Made by a program: the position numbers and the translations under genes
Shown here: in pieces, positions 1 to 10,345 of the stretch
Layout of the letters: every line of letters begins with the position of its first letter
How positions within the stretch are numbered: the first letter of the stretch is position 1
The notes under the pieces: model-generated
Database searches by the model: none
What the model was told of the DNA's origin: nothing
Seen by the model: the letters and a program-made list of their open reading frames with translations, nothing else
NCBI GenBank assembly: GCA_029204225.1
Contig: CM055094.1
Span: 27,044,541-27,108,540, forward strand
Length of the DNA stretch: 64,000 nt
Direction of reading: 5' to 3'
DNA from: Diphasiastrum complanatum
Taxonomy: Eukaryota; Streptophyta; Lycopodiopsida; Lycopodiales; Lycopodiaceae

Positions 1-395
1 ACCACCAGTGGAAGTGCTCTTCATTCTCCAAGAGAGAATGAATGACAAGCTCATGGAGATCCACCTCTATATACATAGTCCAGGTGGGGTCGACTCCGAC
101 CATAAGAGTCACGCATGACCATCGACACACAGCAGTTGTGCACACTGAGCGGGTCCATAACAAAGAGTCATCGCGCGCCAATAAGACATTGGCACGTGGC
201 ACCCAAGAGACCTATAGCTCCAGTTCAGCATTCCGTCCCATGAATGGGACCGTCACCTCAAGTTTCCTGTTGCATGCCCTTATGGGTACGTAACAGAAGT
301 GCACTGGAAAACTATGCTGGAAACACTCTATTCCCTTCACAAGATGCATTGATATTCTGTTAGACTCCACCCGGCCATGTGCTCCCTCTATATAA

Positions 396-426
<31 letters not shown>

Positions 427-966
427 CCTGGATCCTAGTAGAGCCTGTTGACGTGCACGGTGCCAAGTGTTCTAACACCTCAATCAGCGTCACTGGACAT
501 CTAACTATTGTGTGCATGCTAACTTGGGGCCTTATCCACTGTTGGGCCCCTGTCCTCAGGTTAGGCCTATTCTTGCTAGTGCTTGGGCCCCCATGGGTGT
601 CTATCCCTAAATTAGGTCCCTATGCACACACGTGCCATTATCATTCTCTTGCCCTGCATTCTCTTAACTCCAGGAATGTCACAGGCTCGTAACATCCATG
701 CACACAATCACTCACCCCATCTCCTTCATGATGTAGACATACCAATCACCGTATTCTTCACACAAAGCACACCTATGAAGCAAACAAAGGTAGAAGGCTA
801 ATTAGCCTTCTTTTAGTTCCTCCACTGGAGCTTTTTGATGTGAGTTTACTCCTTGTTATCCACACCCACTATTGATTGTAGTTGACTATGCTACCACCTT
901 ACACATTATCCCTACTGCCACACCCATTGTCATCTCCCCCCGTCTGAGTTCTCGTTCTTTACTTTT
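1..966. other. No recognisable gene; left edge
   Basis: Short open frames occur on both strands, but none has a domain or composition that I recognise. The only structure I see is a GA microsatellite at 396-422. The LINE reverse transcriptase becomes recognisable from about 970, so part of this stretch may be its upstream sequence. Confidence 0.5.
396..422. repeat. (GA)n microsatellite
   Basis: A run of about 13 GA dinucleotides directly follows CTATATAAA. It is the first of several (GA)n tracts in the window; on the minus strand it reads (TC)n. Confidence 0.95.
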
Positions 967-969
967 GAC

Positions 970-1593
970 ATGGTTCTTGAAGCCATTAAGAAGATGAGGA
1001 CATCTCACGCATGTGACATCATGGACTTAGAATCTGAGCTCCTCACCCATGGCCTTGGTACACTTGCGCCTCTACTCATCTTTACAAAGCAATCATTATT
1101 GGGTTCCCCCCTTCTTGGTGCATGAGAATTATCCATCCCATTATAAGAGTGGTGATCTCATGAGAGAGATAATTACCGTACAATCATGATCAGGAATGTC
1201 ACTTTGAAGCTCTATGGCACTATCCTTCAGTCTGAAATTAGTACAATGGCAGAGAGCAAGAGACTTTATGTTATGGGTTTGGCTGGATTCAGGGCACATC
1301 GCACCACCACATATCATATCATTACCATCAGGTACATTATTGAGCAAGCCAAGTATAGAAGTGAGAGAATTTATTGTTGCTTTGTGGACTTCGGAAAAGC
1401 CTTCTACTCAGATCCATGGCCCTTGCTTATTCAGAGGTTGCGAGGCTTAGGCTTTTCTACATATATCATATTGGCAGTGATGGCACTCTATGAGAGGGTT
1501 TGGAGTTGTTTCAGGAGTGAATCTCGTGTTTCTGATCTAGTATGGCGCACCATTGGTGACGTGGCCCAGATAGGCTGCAGAGGTGTCCAGTGA
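970..1593 (+). pseudogene. LINE (non-LTR) reverse transcriptase, N-terminal half, decayed
   Basis: Frames starting with VLEAIKKMRTSHACDIMDLE and continuing through NYRTI, KLYGTILQSEIS, AGFRAHRTTTYHI, YIIEQAKY and IYCCFVDFGKAF follow the conserved order of a plant or algal LINE reverse transcriptase (fingers, then the palm block FVDFxKAF carrying the first catalytic Asp). Frameshifts separate the first block from the open frame at 1186-1593. The sequence stops resembling LINE just after TIG(V)..GC, where the canonical protein continues GVKQGCPLSP. The missing second half reappears in the same orientation at 16230, so the LINE was split by Gypsy-A. Known from the family: such elements insert by target-primed reverse transcription. 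This copy is dead. Confidence 0.75.
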
Positions 1594-1607
1594 GGTGTCA
1601 CAGTGCA

Positions 1608-1811
1608 CTACTAGTGGTGCATGGGCCTTGGAGGGTATAAGTATACCTATTGGGCTCTCACTAGTGTATGCTTGATTCTGTGATTGATAGCTACATGTTG
1701 CTAGTGTGATTCCTCTTTCCATGACTGTGATTGATCCATTGCTTGGGGGCTAGATCCGTACGATCTAGGTTTGGTTGGGTTGATTTATCCACCACGCGTT
1801 CCCTTTGTTTT
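1608..1811 (+). repeat. Direct repeat, left copy; candidate 5-prime LTR of Gypsy-A
   Basis: About 203 bp beginning CTACTAGTGGTGCATGGG and ending near CCACCACGCGTTCCCTTTG is repeated at 16012-16213 with about 14 mismatches by eye (roughly 93 percent identical). The pair brackets Gypsy-A coding sequence and sits at the two LINE breakpoints, as LTRs would. Against this, I see no TG...CA ends, no convincing primer-binding site after the left copy and no polypurine tract before the right copy. Confidence 0.55.
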
Positions 1812-2292
1812 TGAACCAAACCACTTCAAAAATGGCTTTACTGGCTGCTCCAAACTCTGCAATCACACAGTTAGTTTGCTGGAAAATGCAACATGAACCT
1901 ATACCTCTATAAGAATCCGCCATGCAAAACCTGTAAATCGCCACCAACACTCACAGCCAAGTGATTGGTGCATTTTTGCCTCTATTCATGCCTTTTCTCA
2001 CTGATTTTGTAACAGAACCAGTCTCACAAAAAGCAATAGACAGCAATCAAAATTACAGAAACCACTATTGGAAAGAACAAGAAGCTATAAGGGAAAAAAT
2101 CCAGCATAACCTCTAAAGAAACCGTTGCTTTATAAAAGTGCAAACAGGAAAGCAATCGGCAACAATGGAATTAAAACAGGAATTTCTTCCTAAAAACCAA
2201 TTTGAAATGCTTGAAATCGAACCGAATGTGATCCAGGTAGTGCACTTACCACACAAACGATTGCACTTCGAAAAAGTGATACAACGGGAAGA

Positions 2293-2430
2293 ATAATCCA
2301 AAAATTCCATGTCCCAGAGGATAAGTGGATATCCTCGGTTCTACTGTTTCTGGAAGGCAAGGCCTCCTCATGGTGGAGAGAACTTTCCACGAAACCGGTG
2401 AGTTGGGCTGAATTCCTAGCGGAATTCCAT
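2293..2430 (+). pseudogene. Gypsy-A gag remnant
   Basis: This frame ends FLEGKASSWWREL then SWAEFLAEFH and a stop at 2431. It matches the conserved core of the Retrotrans_gag domain (pattern LEGxAxxWW...L.....W..F...F). Only this piece of the capsid protein remains; the next codons belong to reverse transcriptase in another frame, so a deletion breakpoint lies at about 2430. No zinc knuckle or protease follows. Confidence 0.75.
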
Positions 2431-2431
2431 T

Positions 2432-3457
2432 AGGACCACGTTTGGCCACTACGAGTTTCTAGTTTTGTCCTTTGGTTTAACCAATGCTCCAGCAACTTTC
2501 CAGCAAATGATGAACGATTTATTTCGTCCATATTTGGGAACGTTTGTAGTAGTGTTTCTGGACGATATTTTGATCTACAGTAGAACACTCAAAGAGCATG
2601 CTAAGCATCTCCGTACTGTCCTACGTATCTTAAGACAAGAGATGCTTTATGCAAAGGAATCAAAGTGCGAATTCTTTAAAAAGGAACTTCTTTACCTTGG
2701 TCATAAGATCACCTCTTTTGAGATCAAGATTGACGAGGAAAAGGTGAAGACAGTAGTGGAATGGCCAGTCCCTCAAACGGTTCGTGAACTTAAGTCTTTC
2801 TTAGGTTTCACTGTGTTTTTCCGTAAATTTGTACAGGAATACTCAAAGATTGTTGCGCCTCTCAACAATAAGTTGAAAGGAGTTAAAAGTCGCAAAGGTA
2901 GGCCAAGTCCTCCCATAAGGTGGAATGAGAAGTTAGATGAGAGTTTTCGGAAACTCAAGCTTCTAATTGCCTCAACTCCAGTTTTGAGGATAGCGGATCC
3001 AGATTTGTCGTTCGTCATTAACACTGACGCGAGTGATACGGCTATTGGCGCTGTTCTCTTACAGGAGGGCCAGCCCGTTGCCTTTGAAAGTAAAAAACTA
3101 ACCGATGCACAGGTCAGGTATACCACGCAGGAAAAAGAGCTTTTTGCGGTGATCCATGCTTTGAAATCATGGAGACATTACCTGTATGGTAATAAGTTCA
3201 TGGTTAACACGGATCACCAACCTTTAAAGTATTTCTGTAATCAGAATGATTTGAGAGGTCGCAAGGCTAGATGGGCAGAAATCATGCAAGAATTTGACTT
3301 TGAAGTGCGGTATATCAAAGGCACCTCTAACCAAGTGGCTGATGCACTTAGTCAAATTGGTGAAGTGAACAAACTTTCCTTCACTGAGATCAGTATAGAC
3401 TTTTATCTCTCCCTGAGAGGTCTTTATGAGAAAGACCCACATTTTGGACCAATCTAG
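2432..3457 (+). pseudogene. Gypsy-A reverse transcriptase (C-terminal part) and RNase H
   Basis: A continuous frame of about 340 codons begins at TTFGHYEFLVLSFGLTNAPA (palm). The catalytic FLDDILIYS block follows at 2558-2584, then the thumb and connection (FLGFTVFFRKFV), then the Ty3 RNase H with TDAS (first Asp), EKELFAVIHALKSWRHYLYG and TDHQPLKYF, ending ADALSQIG. It would copy element RNA into DNA in the cytoplasmic particle and digest the RNA strand. The fingers and first catalytic Asp are missing because of the upstream deletion. The stop TAG at 3455 separates it from integrase. Confidence 0.88.
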
Positions 3458-3488
3458 AATAGGGTTCTAGCAGTTACATCAAGCGAGA

Positions 3489-4262
3489 CTGATGTTCATG
3501 GTGATCAGTCTGGGGGACAGGATAAAAAGGGTGCTGATGACTTCTCTATCCGTAATGGACTTTTGTTCAGGAAAGGGAAGGTTTGTGTGCCTGATGTGGA
3601 TGTTATTAAAAATAAAATTCTTTATGAATGTCATGACTCACCATGCGCTTGACATCTCGGCATACATCATACATTAGATTTGGTATGAAGGGACTTTTAT
3701 TGGCCAAAACTCAAGCCCTTTGTAGAATCTTATGTGGTCAAGTATGACCAATGCCAGTTGAATAAAGTTGAACACCATAAGGCTGGCGGATTGTTGCATC
3801 CATTGGATATCCCGGATAAGAGATGGGATAGTATTTCCATGGATTTCGTGGTTGGGGTACCGCGGATGAATAAACAGCATGATGCAATTTGGGTTGTGGT
3901 CGACCGTCTTACCAAATTGGCTACGTTTATTCTAGCAAAGACCACCGCAAAGGCTTCTGATTTAGCTCAGACATTTGTAGAGCGTCTGTTTAGACTTTAC
4001 GGATTACCAAGTGATATTGTAAGCGATCGCGATCCAAAATTCATCGGTCGCTTTTGGTCGGCCGTGTTTGCTAAACTAGAGACGACTCTGAGCTTGGGTT
4101 CTTCTGATCATCCTGAGACGGATGGACAGATGGAAAGAACAAATCAGACGATGGAAACAAATGCTTCGAGCATATGTTTCCCGATGGCAATCTGATTGGG
4201 AGAAGTATCTTCCATTGATCGAATTTGCCTATAACAGTAGTAAGCATTCGGCTACCAGTTAT
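3489..4262 (+). pseudogene. Gypsy-A integrase, N-terminal and catalytic part
   Basis: From about 3520 the frame resembles a Ty3 integrase: a decayed zinc region (HDSPC..., FYWPKLKPFVESYV, YDQCQ), then GGLLHPLDIPDKRWDSISMD. The catalytic core has Asp in SMDFVVGVP, Asp in VSDRDPKF and Glu in DGQMERTNQ. At least one frameshift lies near 3660-3730 and another near 4160. After the catalytic core the frame reads LIEFAYNSSKHSATS and is then broken by the Copia-1 insertion at 4263; it resumes at 15730. Confidence 0.85.
4258..4262 (+). repeat. Target-site duplication of Copia-1, left (GTTAT)
   Basis: GTTAT immediately precedes the TGTTAG start of the Copia-1 LTR. GTGAT, one mismatch, follows the terminal ACA at 15725-15729. 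A 5-bp duplication is the normal mark of Ty1/Copia integration, and the interrupted integrase reading frame rejoins across it. Confidence 0.7.
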
Positions 4263-4667
4263 TGTTAGAAATAAATAAATATGCTAAAGTTAATCCATAG
4301 GTTACTTTGACCCAAAAGGTGTGTAACCATGGGTATTTAGTTATTTAGGCCATCTTAAGTTTGTCTTAAGTTCAGATGGACCCAATTTTGGTCATGTACT
4401 GACTCATGGGTCCTTAGGGGTCTAATTTGGTTTAGAGGCCCTATCTTGACTTTTGGGGGTGCCCTACAGTCAGTAAGTAGGTAGAGTACATATTGGCTTA
4501 TTGTGTCACATTTTTCCGTTTGGCTAAGCATTGCTCTCCATTGCTCTTGTTGTTGTTTTCTCTCTCTCTCTCTCTCTTAGAGTCGGGCGCCCAGCCTCTT
4601 CTCTCTTGTTTCTTGTGGAGATTGATAAATAACTAGATCTTGATGACTTGACTCTTGCTTTCCTACA
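4263..4667 (+). repeat. Copia-1 5-prime LTR (405 bp)
   Basis: Starts TGTTAGAAATAAATAAAT and ends CTTTCCTACA, so it has TG...CA termini. It is followed at once by the primer-binding site. It contains a (CT)n tract near 4559-4576 and a GGGCGCCC palindrome at 4585. A full matching 3-prime LTR is not found; only the last ~44 bp recur at 15681-15724. Confidence 0.85.
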
Positions 4668-5097
4668 TGGTATCAGAGCTATCGGATCAACAACAAGCTT
4701 GTATGTTGGCGCCCTACCAGAAGAGGAGCTTCTCTACTTTTTGTTGTGAAATTTCAGCATCCTACTGATCTTTCCAAGTGGAGTTTGGATCAACTTTTTT
4801 GTCTCTTTTCAGGTTGGAGGGCGCCCATCCGAGATCTTGGAGGAGCAATTTGTGGCACCCAAAAATCAGCATCTCAAATCTAATTTTTTTGCTACCAGTT
4901 TTCAGCAAGTTTTGTTTGGCGGAGGGCGCCCAAAAATCTGCTACTGATTTTTGGTGTTGGAGCCTTCTTACCTTGTTGTTTTTGTTTTCAGGTTTGCATT
5001 TGTGTAGGAGGGCGCCCAAAATTCAGCAAACCCTATTCAGGGTTAGGTCAACTTGTGCCTGGAAATTTGCAAATTCTCAGCAAGCAGTAGGGCGCTT
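4585..5097 (+). repeat. Six spaced GGCGCC-type palindromes in Copia-1 LTR/leader
   Basis: GGGCGCCC occurs at 4585-4592, 4819-4826, 4924-4931 and 5010-5017. TGGCGCCCT occurs at 4707-4715 and a decayed GGGCGCTT at 5090-5097. Start-to-start distances fall steadily (123, 111, 105, 86, 80 bp). Several copies are followed by CAAAAATC or CAAAATTCAGC, which suggests degenerate repeat units. GC palindromes in untranslated leaders can mediate genome-RNA dimerisation in retroviruses; that role here is inference. Confidence 0.8.
4668..4680 (+). promoter_or_regulatory. Copia-1 primer-binding site
   Basis: TGGTATCAGAGCT starts at the base after the LTR. This is the standard plant Ty1/Copia primer site, complementary to the 3-prime end of initiator methionine tRNA, from which minus-strand DNA synthesis starts. 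Confidence 0.93.
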
Positions 5098-5377
5098 TTA
5101 ACAGCCCTATTGGAGTGTGTATTGATCACACTATTTGGCTTTTTAATTGGGTTTCGGTGTAGGCTTCAATCGAAGCTCACCTAATTTTCAAGAAGCTGGT
5201 TTTTTTGTGCAGAAAGACAGCCATCTATCCATTATCTTTTGGGCACTTTGGTTGCAGATTGAAAGACATCTTGTGCTCCTACTTTCAGCTCTTTGTTTGC
5301 CGCAAATTTTTTGAGTAGATTTGGTTGTGGAAAGGCTCTCTTTCCTATCTACTACAAGCTGAAATTCTGTTGGAGGT

Positions 5378-6225
5378 TTGTTTAGTGAAGATCGGTTGGA
5401 TGGCACAAAATACTCCTTGTGGAGTTACATGATGAAGAATCTTCTCATAGCGAAAGGGCTGTGGGATTTGGTCATTGGTGATGAGGAAAGACCTCCGTCT
5501 TTGGCACCTCCTACATCTCGTGGATCATCATCATCATCATCTTCTACATCTTCGGAAGAACAAAAGAAGTGGGATAGAAGCGATGCACAAGCACATTCTA
5601 TGGTTGCTCTTGCTGTGAAAAGATCTATCTTACCTCATATTAGGTCTTGTAAGACATCTAAAAGTGCGTGGGATACACTTTATACTATGTATAGAGTAAA
5701 AAATCCAGCAAGAGTGGTGTATCTCACAAATCAGCTTTCTTTGTTGAAGATGCAAGAAGGGGATCAAGTGACCAATCACTTGACGAAGATCAAGGATCTT
5801 CGTGAGGAGCTTCTCAATATTGATAAGATAATTGAGGATGCTCAATTTTTTTCCATTACTCTCAACTCATTACCTTCCTCTTATCTTCCATTTGTTTCAT
5901 CTTTGAGTATCTCTCTTAGGGGACACTCTTAGGGGACATCAACTCTCCTTTGATGAACTTGTTGGGCTGCTTCTTCAAGAGGAACAAATTTTGCGGGTGA
6001 CACTCAACAAGATCAAGCTTTCTTCACGAAAAGCAAGGGCAAAGGCAAGTCAAAAGGAAAGGGGAAGCCTCCTTCCAAGGATGAGCAAAAGCCCATTGGA
6101 GGTCAAGATGTCAACACTCAAAAGAAGAAAGGGAAGTGCCATTATTGCAAGAAGTATGGGCACTTCATCAAGGATTGTAAGAAGAAGCTTGCGAAAGAGG
6201 CGAGTAAAGGAATTGATACTAGTGC
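5378..6225 (+). pseudogene. Copia-1 gag with zinc knuckle
   Basis: The frame at 5378-5932 shows the Copia capsid fold (UBN2-type): GTKYSLWSYMMKNLLIAKGL, WDRSDAQAHSMVALAVKRSI, SAWDTLYTMYRV and LKMQEGDQVTNHLTKIKDLR. A short duplication of TTAGGGGACA(T/C)TC at about 5917-5940 shifts the frame. The nucleocapsid motif follows in another frame at about 6138-6180: C-HYC-KKYGHFIKDC, a CX2CX4HX4C zinc knuckle flanked by lysines. The first ATG in the capsid frame is at about 5449 and the true start is unclear. Confidence 0.85.
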
Positions 6226-6238
6226 TTCACTTGCTACT

Positions 6239-6982
6239 TTGGAGCAAGAGCTTGAAGCTAGTGGTGATCTCTTCAACCAAGACCATGCTTTTATGTCTAA
6301 TATTGCTTCTACTAGTACTTCTACATCTATGAGGAATTCAGAATCTGTTTTGCAAGTTGCTAATTTTCAACCCATTAAATGGGTGATTGATAGTGGTGCT
6401 AGTCGTCATATGACTTCTCGCAAGAAAGCATTCACTAGATTAGTGAAAGTGCAAAATGGAAGCAAGGTACAATAATGTGCAGATAATGCATCTTATTATG
6501 TTCATGGAATTGGAATTGTAGCCATCATTCTGCCTAATGGAGAAGAAAAGTACATTAAGAATGTGCTTTATGTTCCGGGAATCAAGAAGAATCTTCTTTC
6601 GATTTCAACTATGTTGAAGCAAGGACTAGTTGTTGAGTTCAAAGAAGATAAGTCTCTTGTCAAGGATCCTAAAAGATCTCTCTTGATTATTGTTTCGGGA
6701 ACAATGCATGCTGGCTTATTCATTATGGATACCTATGAGCGACGAATTCCCTCTATATGTCTTGTTGCTTCTACATCACAATCATTGGAGTTGGCTGAAT
6801 TGTGGCACGCAAGGTTTGGACATCTCAACTTTGCAAGTTTGAAGAAGCTGAAGACATTTAATATGGTAGAAGATTTTCCTACTATTGAGCAGCCGGAAGG
6901 GCATGTATGCGAGGGGTGCATACTTGGAAAGTTTCAAAGGAAACCTTTTCCAATTGATGGAACTATAAAGGTTCTTGATAAA
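6239..6982 (+). pseudogene. Copia-1 protease and pre-integrase region
   Basis: WVIDSGASRHMTSRKKAF at about 6379-6432 is the Copia aspartic protease active site (D-S-G-A). The frame is broken by TAA near 6472 and resumes as VLYVPGIKKNLLSISTML, the usual protease C-terminal segment. ELWHARFGHLNFASLKKL and CEGCILGKFQRKPFP then mark the GAG_pre-integrase domain with its His and Cys zinc ligands. The coding sequence ends abruptly at the Gypsy-B LTR at 6983 and continues at 13170. Confidence 0.88.
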
Positions 6983-7447
6983 AGTTACGGACTACTGGAT
7001 ACAGGCCTATTGGGCTACTTTGCATATATTCCGCAGGCCTCTTTACATTTACTGTTGGTTATGTATATTTCTGGTTACGCATTTTATATTAGTCATGTAC
7101 AGGCCCCATAGCCTTTTTATATGCTTATGACCCGCACTGGGTCCTTTTTTATGACATTGAATGGCCTTGGGCCCTTATTATATGGTTATATGTGGAGTGG
7201 GGGCCCGTAGGAGGGCGCACTATTTTCCCTCCACATTTTGCCTCCCTTTACTTTTGAATTCCTATTTTAGGGTTCATTGGTAGGGTATTTATAGGGGCAT
7301 TTGTACACTCATTTTTCAGATTATTGATTGGTATTGCTTGAGCTCTTCGTGAGAGAACCTATTGCCTTGTCTATTGCTTGTAGGGCTTTAGTCTATTGCT
7401 ATCTTTTATGCTTCATTGATTCAACACCTAAGATTTTGATCATAACT
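6983..7447 (+). repeat. Gypsy-B 5-prime LTR
   Basis: Begins AGTTACGGACTAC and ends TTTTGATCATAACT. The extreme ends are AGTTA...TAACT, a short inverted repeat that lacks the usual TG...CA. The boundaries are fixed by identity with the right copy and by the primer site starting at 7448. It contains GGAGGGCGCACTATTTTCCC and a TATTTATAGG box near 7284 that could be the promoter. Confidence 0.92.
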
Positions 7448-7460
7448 TGGTATCAAAGCA
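7448..7460 (+). promoter_or_regulatory. Gypsy-B primer-binding site
   Basis: TGGTATCAAAGCA follows the LTR directly. It differs from the common plant Met-tRNA primer site by A for G at position 9, a variant also known in plant LTR elements. The stretch 7461-8024 is untranslated leader without a recognised gene. Confidence 0.88.
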
Positions 7461-8024
7461 CTTTCCTGATTGCTGAATTTCAAATCTGATTTTCTGATTG
7501 GGTGCCCATTTTCCTTGCTGATTTTTCTCCCTTTGCTGAGGGCTTTCGTCTCTTTGCTTCAGCAACATTCAGCACAGTTAGGAGGAGGACCAACTCGCAT
7601 CAGAGCATTTTCCTTGGCGGAGCTTTAGCAGATAGTTAGCGGAAGTACTTCCGCCCATTGTTCCAGCAAAGTTTCAGCCATATTTCAGTTTTGATTGGAG
7701 GCTGTCCATAGCCCTATTTCATCACGTTTTCCACAGATTTCCAGCCATATTTTCAGCATTGATTGGAGGCTGTCCAGCGCCCACTTTCATTCTCCTTGTG
7801 GTCACATTTTCCAGCCAGCTCTTCGCACACGCTTGGAGCTCCATCGAGAGGTATCTTTGCTGGTTTTTCCTTGCTTTCCACACCTTTTCTTGACATTTGT
7901 CATTTCTTTTCTTGCTCTTAGTGTCGTTTGTGTACCTAAAGCGTATTTGGGGTGACGACAAAAGTCCGCTCCCTCCGATATTAAGCTTTTCTTACACTCT
8001 CTTCACTTCCGGCATTCCTTGACC

Positions 8025-10345
8025 ATGGATACTTCCCCTACATCTTCTGAGCCTCGCATACCGTCTTCCACTTACCTTGACGAAGTACGGCATGAATTTT
8101 GAGATCATCTTAGGGAAGCCATGAGTGATGTACGCACTAATTTACGCCAGGAGTTACGAGAGACGTTCACTGCTCTTTCTGCCCAGATTGCTACACTATC
8201 ATTACAGTCCAGTGTTTCTCCACCTGTTCCCCCATAGCGTACATTTCCACCACCCGAGACTCCTTCATCTTCTGGTCCTTTGCCACAAGACTTTAAGGAT
8301 AAGGTTCAGCTTACTGTGTATTATGGGTCCTTCGATGGGAATGAACTCGAGAATTGGTATTCTAAGCTTGAGACCTACTTCCTCATGTTTCCTAAGACTG
8401 ACATTCAGCGGATACATTTGGCTGCTTTACATTTGGAGGGCCGTGCTGCTACTTGGTGGCGCATGTTTCGCCAGACGGCTTCACACCCTGGCCTTGCTAG
8501 TTGGACAGAGTTTATGACAGCACTCCGCCTAGCGATGATTGATCCTCAGTGGCTTATTCGACAGCGCAACATCTTTCGCAATTTATCTCACACTGGTGAC
8601 TTGGCTGCTTATACGACACGGTTTACAGAGCTTTCCTATCTATTCCCAGATATTTCTACATTGGAGCTCATCTCTCGCTACGTTGCTGGTCTACGAGGCG
8701 CACTCAGGTATGATGTTTCTTCTTTTTTTTCATTCACTCTTTCTCACGCCATCTCCCTTGCTACCGCACTGCAGCACAAGTACTCTCCCATCTCTTCCTC
8801 TGTTTCTCGTCCTTCGCGTCCTTTCACACGTCCTAGTTTTTCCTCTCCATCCTCTGCTAGTCCCACATCTATCAGTTCACCTTCGTCCACTCTTCCTTCT
8901 GCACCACGTCCTCCTTTTTCTCCTCGTCCTATTTTTGTTCGTCGCTACTCACAGCCTGAGATGTCTGAGATCCGTGAGAAGCGCTTATGTTTCAACTGTA
9001 AGAGTCCTGATCATATCGCCCATGATTGCCGACAGCCTGCCACTGCTACTGCCGTCTATTTCCATGATGCTGACACACCTGATGATAGTCCTGATTCTGC
9101 CATATGCCTTCATATTCTTGATGATGCCCCACCTGTTGATCAGTTTGCCACACCCACTGAGCCTGTTCCTAATCCCCCTGATCTAGTTGTATGCCATGCT
9201 CAGCTTGCTTATGCTACTTGGGCCGGTAAGCCGGGTCCACGCCATATCCGTCTTTGCGTACGTATCATTGGTCGTGAGTTTATTGCCCTTGTTGACACGG
9301 GCAGCACTCACTCGTTTCTCAGCAGTCATATTACTACACACATTCGTGCTATGCCAGTCACTACACCTCACCCCCTGCATGTTGAGGTTGCCAGCGCACA
9401 CTCTTTTCCTAGCACGCAGATGTATCAGCGGCTTTCATATCGGATTGGAGACTTCCTTGGTCAGGCAGATTTTCATATTATTCCACTTACACGGTACGAT
9501 CTTATCCTCGGTGCTGATTGGTTTGCATCCCTTGGTGCGGTTACAGTAGACCTCCAGCAGCAGACATTGACATTCTCTCATGATGGTACTCAGCATATAT
9601 TTTTCGGTATTGATTCTCGGCAGGACTATCAGCTTATTTCCGGGAAGCAGTTCATACGGAGCCTCCCGAAGGCCCACTGTGCGGCTATTCTTTTTGTTCA
9701 GCCAGTTCAGCCTATTGCGGATGCACCACCTGTGCCACAGGTATTTTCTGAACTGTTGCGTGAATTTGAGCATGTTTTTAGAGAGCAGACTCAGTTACCA
9801 CCTTTACGAGATGTCAACCACCATATAGACCTTGTTTCCTCTGCATCACCTCCCTCTCGTCCTCCTTTTCGTATGTCTATTGTTGAGCGCGAGGAAGTCC
9901 AGTGTCAGGTGTCTGATTTATTACGTCAAGGCCTTATTGTTCCTAGCCATAGTCCTTTTGGTGCTCCTGTTTTACTTGTTGATAAGAAGGATGGTACTAA
10001 ACGTCTATGTATTGATTATCGTGCTTTAAATAAACTTACTATCCGTAATCAATACCCTATCCCTCATATGGATGACCTGTTTGACCAGTTAGGCCAAGCC
10101 AAGATCTTTTCTAAACTTGACCTCCGTTCCGGTTATCACCAGATTCGTATGCATCCTCCTGATGAGCACAAGACAGCTTTCCGTACCCACTTTGGTCTGT
10201 ATGAGTTTCGTGTCCTTCCTTTTGGTGTTACCAATGGCCCGCCCACTTTTCAGAATGTCCTGAATAACATCTTTCATCCTCTGCTTGGAAAGTGTCTCAT
10301 TGTTTATTTTGACGATATCCTCATTTATAGCACCTCTCTCTCTTC
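8025..10345 (+). pseudogene. Gypsy-B gag-protease-reverse transcriptase
   Basis: The ATG at 8025 opens MDTSPTSSEPRIPSSTY; TGA at 8100 and TAG at 8235 interrupt the same frame before the long open part from 8280. Capsid: [29 protein letters not shown] and [10 protein letters not shown] zinc knuckle [14 protein letters not shown] lies at about 8989-9030. Protease: [13 protein letters not shown], then [12 protein letters not shown]. Reverse transcriptase: [40 protein letters not shown] and the intact catalytic [10 protein letters not shown] single-base frame change in the CT-rich run near 10337-10350 moves the rest of the polyprotein to another frame. Confidence 0.92.

Noticed and set aside
1608-1811. 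Reading the ~203-bp direct repeats as part of the LINE coding region
   Set aside because: Translation does not match the LINE segment expected there, and the right copy follows Ty3 integrase rather than LINE sequence.
8539-9549. Long Leu/Phe/Ser-rich frames on the plus strand in Gypsy-B (also 10913-11362 and 11576-12205)
   Set aside because: They are shadows of the gag-pol frame, produced by its T- and C-rich codon use; hydrophobic composition is not evidence of membrane proteins here.
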